A DNA stretch of 64,000 nucleotides from Austwickia sp. Its GTDB lineage: Bacteria; Actinomycetota; Actinomycetes; Actinomycetales; Dermatophilaceae. Location of the stretch: assembly GCA_016699675.1 (NCBI GenBank), contig CP064985.1:434001-498000 (forward strand), read 5' to 3'. Made by a program: the position numbers and the translations under genes. Shown here in pieces: positions 27,360-40,530 of the stretch; the stretch's first letter is position 1, and every line of letters begins with the position of its first letter. The notes under the pieces were generated by a model, which had not been told where the DNA came from, did not search any database, and saw only the letters and a program-made list of their open reading frames with translations.

Positions 27360-29045
27360 GTGAGTGACCCCAGCACCGCTGCCGGTGGCGGCCCCCGGCC
27401 CCAGACCGACGTCGACCGCATCGCCGAGGACTACGTGGCGCAGGCCATGGAACTGAGCCCGATCGACGCGACCCACTACGGGCTCCCCGGCCGGCACGAC
27501 GACTACGACGACTTCTCCCCCGACGGCTGCCAGGCGGTCTCCGACCTGCGGCGGGCCACCCTGGCCGCACTGTCCCAGGCCCACCCCGTCGACGCCATCG
27601 ACGAGGTGACGATCGAGGCCATGCGGGAGCGCCTGGGCCTCGCCGAGGAGATCCACGCCGCCGGTCTCGACATGGCGCAGCTCAACAACCTGGCGAGCCC
27701 CCTGCAATACGTCCGGGACGTCCTCGACCTCATGCCGAGCGACACTCCCGAGCAGATCGAGACGATCGCGCGCCGGATGCACCGCATCCCCGAGGCGTTG
27801 ACGGGCTGGGAGGCCTCGCTGGCCGTCGCCGCGGAACGCGGACTCCGGCCGGCCCGCCGACAGGTCGAGGCGTGCCTGGCCCAGGCCCGCGAGCTCGCCG
27901 GCGACGACGGCTACTTCGGGGGCGTCGAGGACCTCGCGGGCGACGACGTACGGCTCCGCGGACTCCTGGAGGACGGGGCGCGCGAGGCGCGCCGCGGCTA
28001 CGCGCAGGCCGCCGAACGGCTCGCGGCGCGCCTCCCGGAGAGCCCGGACCGCGACCCGGTGGGCCGCGACGTCTACGCGCTGTGCTCCCGCGAGTTCCTG
28101 GGCGCCTCGATCGATCTCGGGGAGACCTATGCCTGGGGCCAGATCGAGCTGGCCCGCATCGAGGCCGAGATGCGCGCCGTCGCCGACCAGATCCGGCCGG
28201 GGGCGACGGTCGCCGAGGCCGCCCAGATCCTCGACCAGGACCCGGCGTACCGGCTGGAGGGCGTCGACGCGCTCCAGGCCTGGATGCAAGAGACCGCGGA
28301 CGCGGCCATCGCGACCCTCGCCGGGACCCACTTCGACATCCCCGATCCGGTACGCCGCATCGAATGCAAGATCGCGCCCACCACCAGCGGTGGCATCTAC
28401 TACACGGGGCCGTCGGACGACTTCTCCCGCCCGGGTCGCATGTGGTGGTCGGTGCCCAAGGCGGTCACGACGTTCGGCACCTGGCGCGAGCGGACCACGG
28501 TCTACCACGAGGGAGTGCCCGGGCATCACCTGCAGGTGGCGCAGACGGTCTACCGATCCGACAGCCTCAACCAGTGGCGTCGCCTCCTGGCCTGGACCTC
28601 CGGGCATGGGGAGGGCTGGGCGCTGTACGCCGAGCGACTCATGGAGGAGCTGGGCTTCATGGACGATCCCGGCAACCGGCTGGGGTTGCTCGACGCGCAG
28701 TCGCTGCGGGCCGCGCGCGTCGTCCTCGACATCGGCGTGCACTGCGAGTTGGAGGCGCCGGCCGAGGTCGGCGGTGGGGCATGGACCTACGACAAGGCGT
28801 GGGCCTTTCTCACCGCCCACTGCACCATGGAGGAGCCCGTGCTGCGGTTCGAGCTCAACCGCTACCTGGGCTGGCCCGGGCAGGCTCCGTCGTACAAGGT
28901 GGGCGAGCGACTCTGGCTGCAGCTGCGCGAGGAGGTGCGCGCCCGGGAGGGAGACGCGTTCGACCTCAAGGCGTTCCACCGGCGCAGCCTGGACCTGGGC
29001 GGGGTCGGACTCGACACGCTCCGCCGGGCCGTGCTCGCGGGATGA
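27360..29045 (+). CDS. DUF885 family protein (putative zinc-peptidase-like)
   Basis: This 561-residue protein belongs to DUF885, a family with an M3-like alpha-helical fold and a zinc-binding motif. The motif here is YHEGVPGHHLQ (His383, Glu384 and His389-His390), with GHGEGWALYAERLMEELGF downstream providing a further likely ligand. Many members are secreted, but this one has no signal peptide and seems cytoplasmic. The GTG at 27360 is preferred over an earlier frame opening because TACGTT lies 6 nt upstream and the accE terminator lies just before. It overlaps maf by 4 bp (ATGA). The substrate is unknown. Confidence 0.87.
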   Translation: MSDPSTAAGGGPRPQTDVDRIAEDYVAQAMELSPIDATHYGLPGRHDDYDDFSPDGCQAVSDLRRATLAALSQAHPVDAIDEVTIEAMRERLGLAEEIHAAGLDMAQLNNLASPLQYVRDVLDLMPSDTPEQIETIARRMHRIPEALTGWEASLAVAAERGLRPARRQVEACLAQARELAGDDGYFGGVEDLAGDDVRLRGLLEDGAREARRGYAQAAERLAARLPESPDRDPVGRDVYALCSREFLGASIDLGETYAWGQIELARIEAEMRAVADQIRPGATVAEAAQILDQDPAYRLEGVDALQAWMQETADAAIATLAGTHFDIPDPVRRIECKIAPTTSGGIYYTGPSDDFSRPGRMWWSVPKAVTTFGTWRERTTVYHEGVPGHHLQVAQTVYRSDSLNQWRRLLAWTSGHGEGWALYAERLMEELGFMDDPGNRLGLLDAQSLRAARVVLDIGVHCELEAPAEVGGGAWTYDKAWAFLTAHCTMEEPVLRFELNRYLGWPGQAPSYKVGERLWLQLREEVRAREGDAFDLKAFHRRSLDLGGVGLDTLRRAVLAG

Positions 29046-29731
29046 CCGCTCCCGTGCGACTGGTCCTGGCCTCCGCCTCGGCGGGGCGGCTGGGGACGCT
29101 GCGGGCCGCCGGGGTGGACCCGGCCGTGGTCGTCTCGGCCGTCGACGAGGACGCCGTGCTGACCGCGGCGACGCACCGCTACGGACCCCTCACCCCCGCC
29201 GACGCGGCGCTCCTGCTCGCCCGAGGGAAGTGCGAGGACGTCGCCAGCAGGCTCTCGACGGGCGACGTCCCGGGCGACGTCTTGGTGCCCGGGGGCGGCG
29301 CGGACCTGGTGCTCGGCTGTGACTCGATCTTCGAGCTGGACGGGACGGCGTACGGCAAGCCGGCCACCCCGGCGCAGGCGCGGGACCGGTGGCGGACGAT
29401 GTCCGGCAAGAGCGCAGCCCTGCACACCGGGCATTGGCTGATCGACGCGCGCGCCCCGGAGGCCGGCGGCACGGGAGGAACGTTCGGGGAGACGGTGACG
29501 ACGGAGGTCACCTTCGCGTCGATGTCGGAGCACGACATCGAGGCGTACGTCGCCACCGGCGAGCCCCTCGCCTGTGCGGGGGCGTTCACGATCGACGGGT
29601 ACGGCGGGGCATTCGTGACGGGCGTCGTCGGGGATCCACACAACGTCGTCGGGCTCTCTCTGCCCGCCCTCCGGTCGATGCTCGCGGAGATCGGCGTCGC
29701 GTGGCCGAGGTTGTGGAGTCGGCGCGGCTGA
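29042..29731 (+). CDS. maf: Maf/Ham1-like nucleotide pyrophosphatase
   Basis: Maf proteins hydrolyse non-canonical or pyrimidine nucleoside triphosphates and can arrest septation. The 229-residue protein begins with the family signature LVLASASAGRLGTLRAAG and has VDEDAV, the catalytic-aspartate region VLGCDSIFELDG, GKPATPAQARDRWRTMSGKSAALHTG, and a late FTIDGYGGAFVTGVVGDPHNVVGLSLPAL. An insert near residues 140-150 (PEAGGTGGTFGE) is small and glycine-rich. The ATG overlaps the DUF885 stop, so translation is coupled. It precedes a bidirectional terminator shared with the rRNA operon. Confidence 0.92.
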   Translation: MTAPVRLVLASASAGRLGTLRAAGVDPAVVVSAVDEDAVLTAATHRYGPLTPADAALLLARGKCEDVASRLSTGDVPGDVLVPGGGADLVLGCDSIFELDGTAYGKPATPAQARDRWRTMSGKSAALHTGHWLIDARAPEAGGTGGTFGETVTTEVTFASMSEHDIEAYVATGEPLACAGAFTIDGYGGAFVTGVVGDPHNVVGLSLPALRSMLAEIGVAWPRLWSRRG

Positions 29732-29780
29732 CGGCTCTCGCGGCGCCTGCCGACGTGGCACACGATGGTCAGCTCTGCCC

Positions 29781-29850
29781 GGCATTCAGCTCTCCCGGAC
29801 AGCTCTCCCAGGCATTCGAATCCCCCGAGCATTCAGGTCTCTCGGGCATG
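29781..29850. repeat. Three short imperfect direct repeats after maf
   Basis: GGCATTCAGCTCTCCCGGA (29781-29799), GGCATTCGAATCCCCCGAG (from 29811) and GCATTCAGGTCTCTCGGG (about 29830-29847) share the frame GCATTC....(T/C)C(T/C)C(C/G)GG. Part of the region is unusually low in GC for this window. No function is apparent. Confidence 0.35.
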
Positions 29851-29852
29851 CC

Positions 29853-29886
29853 GAAGGGGCCCCATCCGCGTGGATGGGGCCCCTTC
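29853..29886. terminator. Bidirectional terminator between maf and the rRNA operon
   Basis: GAAGGGGCCCCATCC (29853-29867) and GGATGGGGCCCCTTC (29872-29886) are perfect 15-bp arms with a GCGT loop. On the plus strand TTCTTAA follows, a weak T-rich tail. It lies between maf and the 3' end of the 5S gene, which converge. Confidence 0.8.
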
Positions 29887-29896
29887 TTAACGTGTT

Positions 29897-30015
29897 GTCC
29901 GGCGGCGTCCTACTCTCCCACACCGTCACCAGTGCAGTACCATCGGCGCTGAAAGGCTTAGCTTCCGGGTTCGGAATGGGACCGGGCGTTTCCCTTTCGC
30001 TATGACCGCCGTAAC
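29897..30015 (-). rRNA. rrf: 5S ribosomal RNA
   Basis: The minus strand reads TTACGGCGGTCATAGCGAAA, then CGCCCGGTCCCATTCCGAAC and CCGGAAGCTAAGC, ending with GGGAGAGTAGGACGCCGCC. This is the standard actinobacterial 5S sequence of about 119 nt. The ends are estimated from base pairing of the terminal helix. It is the last gene of the rRNA operon and is followed by the hairpin at 29853. Confidence 0.95.
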
Positions 30016-30063
30016 CTTATCGTACTAACCACCACAACTGTTTGGTTGGTGTTCCGGGAACCG

Positions 30064-30081
30064 TACAGTGGACGCGAACAT
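30064..30081 (-). other. 3' half of the pre-23S rRNA processing stem
   Basis: TACAGTGGACGCGAACAT on the plus strand at 30064-30081 is nearly identical to the complement of the segment at 33228-33248 on the other side of the 23S gene. In the transcript the two halves (GTGGACGCG against CGCGTCCAC) form a helix of about 17 bp around the 23S RNA, a typical RNase III substrate. Confidence 0.7.
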
Positions 30082-30094
30082 TACATGCTGAAGG

Positions 30095-35132
<5,038 letters not shown>

Positions 35133-35362
35133 AATAAACAAACCCCAACCCAACACCCAAAGGCGCCAAGCCAGGAAAAACCCTGACCCCAAACCAACAC
35201 ACACCCCAAAAAAGGGTGCAAAATTGACTTGAAACCAACAAACAATTGGCATCGATTTTCGGCACGCTGTTGAGTTCTCAAGAATCGGCTGCACACCTTG
35301 GGGCGGGCCTTTTCGGCCTTTCCCTTGGCGACTTCTCTAAGTTATCTAGGCTTTCGGTCGAG
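35133..35362 (-). other. rRNA operon leader
   Basis: This stretch of about 230 nt lies between promoter P3 and the 16S gene. On the minus strand it contains TTCTTGAGAACTCAACAGCG (around 35262-35281), the widespread actinobacterial pre-16S antitermination/processing leader motif, and a small GGCC-loop-GGCC hairpin near 35310. The part next to 16S is A/C-rich on the plus strand. No coding gene is seen. Confidence 0.65.
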
Positions 35363-35368
35363 TGTCAA
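35339..35368 (-). promoter_or_regulatory. rRNA promoter P3 (proximal)
   Basis: On the minus strand TTGACA (35368-35363) is followed after 18 bp by TAACTT (35344-35339). This is the best -35 box of the three and lies about 200 bp before the 16S gene. The assignment of the -10 box is less certain than that of the -35. Confidence 0.6.
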
Positions 35369-35441
35369 ATCCGCGGTTTGTGGGGAATGACAAGCATTCA
35401 CCGAAATGCGAACTCGCTACCCGAGCCGGACAGCCCGAGGA

Positions 35442-35470
35442 ACTTTGCCACCGTCGATCAGCGGAGTCAA
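35442..35470 (-). promoter_or_regulatory. rRNA promoter P2 (candidate)
   Basis: On the minus strand TTGACT (35470-35465) is followed after 17 bp by CAAAGT (35447-35442). The spacing is ideal, while the -10 box is imperfect. Confidence 0.4.
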
Positions 35471-35591
35471 ATCGCTGCTTCCGCGACATGCCGAAGAATG
35501 CCGAAATCGGCTTCATCGTCGTGTTGTGGAAGTGGACGCCTTTGCCAAGAGGCCGACGCCGCGATGCCACCCTGATTGGGGCAACCTCCAC

Positions 35592-35620
35592 AGGCTACAC
35601 CGCGCTCGCATGCGGGTCAA
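35592..35620 (-). promoter_or_regulatory. rRNA promoter P1 (distal)
   Basis: On the minus strand TTGACC (35620-35615) is followed after exactly 17 bp by TAGCCT (35597-35592). It lies just past the end of the carboxyltransferase gene and about 460 bp before the 16S gene. Tandem promoters are normal for rRNA operons. Confidence 0.55.
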
Positions 35621-35673
35621 CTCGCTGGGGCACAGGCGAATCCCCGCCCCACCGTGGCGCCCCCGTGAACCGC

Positions 35674-37266
35674 TCAGACCGGCGAAACGCCGTGTCGTCG
35701 CTCGCTGAAGGCCCGCTCCCGGCGCCCGGCGTACGTCAATCGCTTGATGAGGTCGTCCCGCAGCCGGTCCGCCTCGATGATGTCGTCGAGCACCAGGTCG
35801 GACGCCAGCCGCTCCAGGTCCACGTCCTCCTCGTACTCCTCACGCTTGGCCGCGATGAAGGCCGCACGCTCGGCCGGATCGCCGATCTCGGCGATCTTGT
35901 TCGCGTAGACGGCGTTGACGGCCGCCTCCGGGCCCATCACGGCGATGCGCGCGGTCGGCAGGGCGATCGTGGCGTCCGGGCCGAAGCCCGGACCGGCCAT
36001 GGCGTACAGGCCGGCGCCGTACGCCTTGCGCACCACGACGCACACCTGCGGGACCGTCGCCTCCGAGATCGCACTCACCATCTTGGCGCCGTGCCGGATG
36101 ATCCCGGCGCGTTCGACGTCCGAGCCGATCATGAAGCCGGGCACGTCGGCGAGGTAGATCAGCGGGATCGAGAAGGCGTCGCAGAGCTGCACGAACCGGG
36201 CCGCCTTGTCGGCGCTGTCGACGAACAGCACGCCGCCCTTGACGGCGGAGTTGTTCGCCACGATCCCCACCGAGTGGCCACCGAGCCGACCGAACCCCGT
36301 GATGAGCTCGGCCGCGAACAGCGCCTTGATCTCGAAGAAGCTGTGCTCGTCGACCAGGCCGTCGATGACCTCGTGCATGTCGAAGGGCACCGATTCGACC
36401 TCCGGCACCGTGGCGCGCGTCAGCGGAACGCTGGGCTCCTCCGGGTGGAACACCGGCGGCTGATCGCGCCAGGTCGAGGGCAGATAGGAGAAGTAGAGCT
36501 TCGCCACCTCGATCGCCTCCTCGTCGGTCTCGACGAGGACGTCCCCGCAGCCGGAGACGGTGCAGTGCATCCGCGCGCCGCCCATCTCCTCCAGGCTCAC
36601 CTTCTCCCCCACGACCATCTCGGCCATGCGGGGGCTGCCGAGGTACATGGAGGCGTTGCCGTCGACCATGATCACCAGGTCGGTGAAGGCGGGGATGTAG
36701 GCGCCACCGGCGGCGCTCGGCCCGAAGAGGCAGCAGATCTGCGGCACCCGGCCGGAGAGGGCCACCTCGTTGTGGAAGATGTGCCCCGCCCCGCGGCGGC
36801 CCGGGAACAGGTCCACCTGGTCGGTGATGCGCGCCCCCGCCGAATCCACGAACCAGAAGATCGGCAGCTCCTCGCGCAGGGCAGATTCGGTGGCGCGGAT
36901 GATCTTCTCGACCGTGCGGGCCCCCCACGAGCCCGCCTTCACCGATGGGTCGTTGGCCACGACGATGGCGGGGCGGCCGTCGACGGTGCCGCGGCCGGTC
37001 ACCACGCCGTCCGCGGGCAAAGAGCCGCCGGCCATCGCGTTGGCGTACCGGCCGTCCTCGACAAAGCCGCCCTCGTCGAAGAGCATCGCGACGCGGTCGC
37101 GGACGAACATCTTGCCCTGGGCGTCGAGCTTGGTCTTCGCCTTGGGGGGCAGGCTGGCCGTCGACGCGTACGCCGCATTGAGCCGCGCCCGCACGTCCCC
37201 GACCCGGGCGTCACCGCCCTGTTCGGCGGGGGTCGCCGGCGCAAACGCCGCCTCGGAATCCATCAC
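35674..37266 (-). CDS. Acyl-CoA carboxylase beta subunit, second copy
   Basis: This 530-residue carboxyltransferase is clearly distinct from the accD5 product at 25329. It has FWFVDSAGARITDQVDLFPGRR and GPSAAGGAYIPAFTD in the N-terminal half and YLADVPGFMIGSDVERAGIIR and RKAYGAGLYAMAGPGFGPD in the C-terminal half. That layout resembles methylcrotonyl-type or AccD1-like subunits of branched-chain amino acid breakdown. It sits 42 bp downstream of an acyl-CoA dehydrogenase, under a MerR/LiuR-type operator, which supports a catabolic role. No biotin carboxylase is in the operon; the subunit encoded at 42352 may serve both. The substrate is inferred. Confidence 0.88.
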   Translation of the reverse strand: MMDSEAAFAPATPAEQGGDARVGDVRARLNAAYASTASLPPKAKTKLDAQGKMFVRDRVAMLFDEGGFVEDGRYANAMAGGSLPADGVVTGRGTVDGRPAIVVANDPSVKAGSWGARTVEKIIRATESALREELPIFWFVDSAGARITDQVDLFPGRRGAGHIFHNEVALSGRVPQICCLFGPSAAGGAYIPAFTDLVIMVDGNASMYLGSPRMAEMVVGEKVSLEEMGGARMHCTVSGCGDVLVETDEEAIEVAKLYFSYLPSTWRDQPPVFHPEEPSVPLTRATVPEVESVPFDMHEVIDGLVDEHSFFEIKALFAAELITGFGRLGGHSVGIVANNSAVKGGVLFVDSADKAARFVQLCDAFSIPLIYLADVPGFMIGSDVERAGIIRHGAKMVSAISEATVPQVCVVVRKAYGAGLYAMAGPGFGPDATIALPTARIAVMGPEAAVNAVYANKIAEIGDPAERAAFIAAKREEYEEDVDLERLASDLVLDDIIEADRLRDDLIKRLTYAGRRERAFSERRHGVSPV

Positions 37267-37308
37267 AGCCTCCTCGCTTGCCGTCGTCCGTCGGGGCCGA
37301 GCGCCGGC

Positions 37309-38496
37309 TCAGCTCGGGAGCCCGAGGCCCCGGGCAATGAGCATCCGCTGCACCTCGGAGGTGCCCTCGCCGATCTCCAGGATCTTGGCGTCGCGGAAGA
37401 AGCGGGCGACGGGGTATTCCTCCATGAAGCCGTTGCCGCCGAACACCTGCGTCGCGATCCGGGTCGCGGTGACCGCGGCCTCGCTGGTGTAGAGCTTGGC
37501 GATCGAGGCCGCGTGCTTGAACTGCGCCACGGAGACCTTGCCGAGGTGCATCTGGTCCTTCATGGCGGCGGCCTTGTAGGTGAGCAGGCGGCTCGCCTCG
37601 GCCATCACCTGCAGGTCGGCGATCTGGAAGCTGACGCCCTGGTAGGTCGCGATGGGCTTACCGAACGAGAGCCGCGTCTTGCTGTATTCGACGCACTCCT
37701 CCAGCATCCGCACCACACAGCCGGCGGCCAGCGCCGCGATGGCGACCCGGCCGTCGTCGAGCGTGGCGAGGAATTGGGCATAGCCCTTGCCCCGCTGGCC
37801 GAGCAGGTTCTCCTCGGGGACCGTGCAGTTGTCGAAGGTCAGCCCGTGGGTGTCGCTGATCCACCAGCCCAGCTTGTCGTAGGGCGGCTCGACGGTGAAG
37901 CCGGGCGTGCCGGACGGGATCATGATCGCGCTGATCTCCGGGCTGCCGTCGTCCCGCGTGCCGGTGCGGCAGGTCGCGGTGACCACGGAGGTGATCGGGG
38001 TGCCGGAGTTCGTGATGAAGGCCTTGGCGCCCTTGACCGTCCACTGCCCGTTCTCCAGCGTGGCCTTCGTGCGGGTCCCGCCCGCGTCCGAGCCGGCCTC
38101 CGGCTCGGTGAGGCCGAACCCGGCAAGCGTGCGGCCGGCGGCCAGGTCGGGCAGGAAGCGCTGCTTCTGGGCGTCCGTGCCGTAGTTCATGATCGGGTTG
38201 ATGCCCAGGCCGACGCCCGCCTCGAGGGTGATGCCGATCGACTGGTCGACGCGGCCGAGTTCCTCGATGGCCAGGCAGAGGTAGGTGAACGGACCCTCCT
38301 CGTGGGGCATGCCCGAGCCGCCGTACTCCTCGGGCACGACCAGCCCGAACAACCCGAGCTCGCCCATCTTGGGGATCAGGTCCGCGGGGAAGTAGTGGTC
38401 CTTGGTCCACTGCGCCACGTGGGGGGCGACCTCGCCGGCGGCGAAATCGCGGACGTGCTGACGGAACTCCTCGTGATCGGCGGAGAGCTCGAACAT
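37309..38496 (-). CDS. Acyl-CoA dehydrogenase (branched-chain catabolism, probable)
   Basis: This 395-residue flavoenzyme introduces a double bond into an acyl-CoA. Motifs include FGLTEPEAGSDAGG, FITNSGTP, RLSFGKPIATYQ, QVFGGNGFMEEYPVARFFRDA and EIGEGTSEVQR. The Glu in GEGT occupies the usual catalytic-base position. Isovaleryl-CoA dehydrogenases normally lack it there, so a different short or branched acyl-CoA may be the substrate. I use ATG 38496; a GTG at 38502 with GAAGGG before it is an alternative. The gene lies between the carboxyltransferase downstream and the operator shared with the divergent merR gene. Confidence 0.9.
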   Translation of the reverse strand: MFELSADHEEFRQHVRDFAAGEVAPHVAQWTKDHYFPADLIPKMGELGLFGLVVPEEYGGSGMPHEEGPFTYLCLAIEELGRVDQSIGITLEAGVGLGINPIMNYGTDAQKQRFLPDLAAGRTLAGFGLTEPEAGSDAGGTRTKATLENGQWTVKGAKAFITNSGTPITSVVTATCRTGTRDDGSPEISAIMIPSGTPGFTVEPPYDKLGWWISDTHGLTFDNCTVPEENLLGQRGKGYAQFLATLDDGRVAIAALAAGCVVRMLEECVEYSKTRLSFGKPIATYQGVSFQIADLQVMAEASRLLTYKAAAMKDQMHLGKVSVAQFKHAASIAKLYTSEAAVTATRIATQVFGGNGFMEEYPVARFFRDAKILEIGEGTSEVQRMLIARGLGLPS

Positions 38497-38560
38497 CCTC
38501 ACTACCCTTCTGTTCGGGTCGCCTCGCGGTGGCCGGTACGCCGGGCGCTGGCTCGACATC

Positions 38561-38582
38561 TTGACGTTGACGTAAACGTAAA
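38561..38582. promoter_or_regulatory. Palindromic MerR/LiuR-type operator
   Basis: TTGACGTTGACGTAAACGTA plus AA fits the perfect palindrome TTNACGTTNACGTNAACGTNAA. Sites of this form are known for LiuR, the MerR-family regulator of branched-chain amino acid breakdown. It lies 14 bp before the merR ATG and 64 bp before the dehydrogenase, between the divergent genes. TTGACG plus a 19-bp spacer, the over-long spacing typical of MerR-controlled promoters, can be drawn on the plus strand. Confidence 0.75.
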
Positions 38583-38596
38583 GGACCATCTCGATC

Positions 38597-39067
38597 ATGA
38601 CAAGTCGCCCGAGCCAGGATCGTCCACCGGGGCGGGAACCGGGTCCAGCGGTAGCCGACAGTGGCCAGACGGTCACTTCCGACGCTAGTCGCGCGACGAC
38701 GTGGACGATCGCCGAGATGGCCGACGAGTTCGGGGTGACGCACCGCACCATCCGGCATTACGAGGACCTGGGGCTCATCGCTCCGGAACGGCGCGGTACG
38801 GCGCGGGTCTATCACCGCCGCGACCACATCCGCCTCTCCCTCGTCATCAGGGGCAAGCGACTCGGGTTCCCGCTGGAGGAGATTCGGCGGATCGTCGACA
38901 TGTACGACGACCACCCCGGCGAGGCCGGCCAGTTGCGCTACCTGCTCTCCCAGATCGGGGATCGCCGGGCCGACCTGGAACAACGCCGGTCCGACCTGGA
39001 CCTGCTGCTGCATGAGCTGGACGAGCTCCAGCGCCGCTGCGAGGAGGAGCTCGCCGAGCTCGCCTGA
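38597..39067 (+). CDS. MerR-family transcriptional regulator (LiuR-like)
   Basis: This 156-residue regulator probably controls the divergent dehydrogenase-carboxyltransferase operon and itself. About 35 polar residues precede a MerR DNA-binding domain: TWTIAEMADEFGVTHRTIRHYEDLGLIAPERRGTARVYHRRD in outline. A helical region (GKRLGFPLEEIRRIVDMY) and a long C-terminal coiled coil (about residues 110-156) for dimerisation follow. There are no metal-binding cysteines, unlike metal-sensing MerR proteins, so the effector is probably a CoA ester or similar. The N-terminal polar extension is unusual; an internal GTG start is possible. The operator at 38561 abuts its start. Confidence 0.88.
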   Translation: MTSRPSQDRPPGREPGPAVADSGQTVTSDASRATTWTIAEMADEFGVTHRTIRHYEDLGLIAPERRGTARVYHRRDHIRLSLVIRGKRLGFPLEEIRRIVDMYDDHPGEAGQLRYLLSQIGDRRADLEQRRSDLDLLLHELDELQRRCEEELAELA

Positions 39068-39101
39068 GGTCGGCGCCGGGGCCGGGCGGCGCCGGAGCCG
39101 G

Positions 39102-40424
39102 TCAACGCCGGGCGACGCCGGAGCCAGAGCCGGAACCGCCGCGGTCGCTGCGCTCGCGGCTGGTCTCCGCGCGCGAGGAGCGGGAGGTCAACATCACGGG
39201 CTCCACGGATGGGCGGGCCGCCATCCCCGGGTCCCGGGGAGCGACGCCGGCGTACGCCCCGACGGCGGCCGCCGCGGCCGTGCCGCCGAGCACGGTCGTC
39301 ACCGCATCGAACTGCGAACGGGTGGCCTCGACCAGGACCGCGGCGCTGGACTGCGCCGCCGACTGCAGGGTCAGCTGCCGCAGGACGTTGGTGGCGGCGC
39401 TCTGTTGGGCGGCCGGCGCGTCGCCATCGCCCGGCAGCCGAACCTCGTCGAGCCCCAGCGCCCCGATGGTCCGCAGCAGGCTCTGCTCGGCGGCGTCGAC
39501 GGCAGCGCCAACGCGAGACAGCAGGTCCGCGGCGGTGTCGAGCCGGTCCATCAGGTCGCGCGCCTCGCCGGCGGTGCCGATCGGCGCCCGACCCGCGAAC
39601 GCGCCCGTGTGCTGCGTGGCGTGACCGGCGGGCGTCGCGCGAGTCGCCAGGTCGGCGGCGGCGGCAACGTCGACGGTGCTCGGCTCGGTGCCGACCAGGG
39701 CGGCCCTGGCGGCGAAGACGCCGGGGGTGCGTTGCTCGTACCCGCCCAACGGCGCCGCGTCGGGGCGGGCGGTGGGCGGTACGGCAGTGGTGCTGGGGGT
39801 GGAGACCGGGGCCACGCCGGGCGACCCCTGGGGCGAGGCCGGCCCCTCGGGCGCGACGGCAGCCGCCCTGGGCTGCCCGGCCGAACCCGCCTGGCCTGCC
39901 GGACCCGGCCGACTGGGCGGCGTGACGGCCGGCACGACCGGGGCGACCGCCGCCGCCTGCGTCGGCGCGCCCTCGGGGAGCGCCCACGTCGACGCGGTGC
40001 CGCCGAGCATCTTCAAGGTGTGGTATCTGGCCTGCTCGGCGATGCCCTCAAGCTCCTGGACGGATCGGTCGACGTACTTCTGCAGCGCCTCGCGCTGCGG
40101 CGCATCGAAGGTGCCGTCCGCCGCCTGCGCGGCGACCACCCGCATCCAGCGCAGCACCTCGCCGGAGCGACCCAGGTCAGCCGCCGCGACCTGCAGATAG
40201 CCCAGGCCGTCCTGGGCCGTCATCTGGCCCTGGCGCGAGGACAGCACCTGGGCGCGCAGCGACTCGGCCGCCCCCACCGTGGGAACGCCCTGGTCGTCCT
40301 GCTGGGTCGTGGTCTTCGCCCCCGGCGTCAGCCGGGACACCGACAGGTGCATCGCCGCGATCTGGGCGGCCCAGGCCTCCAGGTCGATGCGCCGGGACAG
40401 GTCGCCCTCGGTGCCGATCCTCAT
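39102..40424 (-). CDS. Flagellin-like protein 1 (divergent)
   Basis: This 440-residue protein has a flagellin-type N-terminal region (residues about 1-130: MRIGTEGDLSRRIDLEAWAA, then SRQGQMTAQDGLGYLQVA, RWMRVVAAQAADGTFD and EQARYHTLKMLGG). The usual SGLRINSAxDDAAG segment is replaced by LTPGAKTTTQQDD. A Pro/Ala-rich linker (about 135-225) follows, then a helical C-terminal region (LMDRLDTAADLLSRVGAAVDAAEQ..., AATNVLRQLTLQSAAQSSAAVLVEATRSQFDAVTTVLGG). Flagellin would end there, but about 60 Ser/Arg/Gly-rich residues continue. It shares its first residues with protein 2 encoded upstream, so the two are paralogues. GAGGGGAG precedes the ATG. It may be a minor filament protein or a degenerate flagellin. 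Confidence 0.72.
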   Translation of the reverse strand: MRIGTEGDLSRRIDLEAWAAQIAAMHLSVSRLTPGAKTTTQQDDQGVPTVGAAESLRAQVLSSRQGQMTAQDGLGYLQVAAADLGRSGEVLRWMRVVAAQAADGTFDAPQREALQKYVDRSVQELEGIAEQARYHTLKMLGGTASTWALPEGAPTQAAAVAPVVPAVTPPSRPGPAGQAGSAGQPRAAAVAPEGPASPQGSPGVAPVSTPSTTAVPPTARPDAAPLGGYEQRTPGVFAARAALVGTEPSTVDVAAAADLATRATPAGHATQHTGAFAGRAPIGTAGEARDLMDRLDTAADLLSRVGAAVDAAEQSLLRTIGALGLDEVRLPGDGDAPAAQQSAATNVLRQLTLQSAAQSSAAVLVEATRSQFDAVTTVLGGTAAAAAVGAYAGVAPRDPGMAARPSVEPVMLTSRSSRAETSRERSDRGGSGSGSGVARR

Positions 40425-40502
40425 GGCTGACTCCCCTCGCCGTACGCCCGTGCGGGACGGCACCGGTCGCCTGGGGGGACGGCGAACGGGGCCCTACCCA
40501 CC

Positions 40503-40530
40503 TCATCGGCCGCGACGGGGCCTATCTGAA
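40503..40530 (-). promoter_or_regulatory. Candidate sigma-28 (FliA-type) promoter for flagellin-like gene 1
   Basis: On the minus strand TTCAGATA (40530-40523) is followed after 12 bp by GCCGATGA (40510-40503). The latter matches the flagellar sigma-28 -10 consensus GCCGATAA at seven of eight positions; the -35 part is weak. The -35 overlaps the stop codon of flagellin-like gene 2. The ATG is about 80 nt further on. Confidence 0.45.

Noticed and set aside
35362..38688. A plus-strand open frame of about 1,100 codons over the carboxyltransferase and dehydrogenase genes
   Set aside because: It is antisense to two well-supported enzymes and has no recognisable domain. Its openness follows from codon bias on the other strand.
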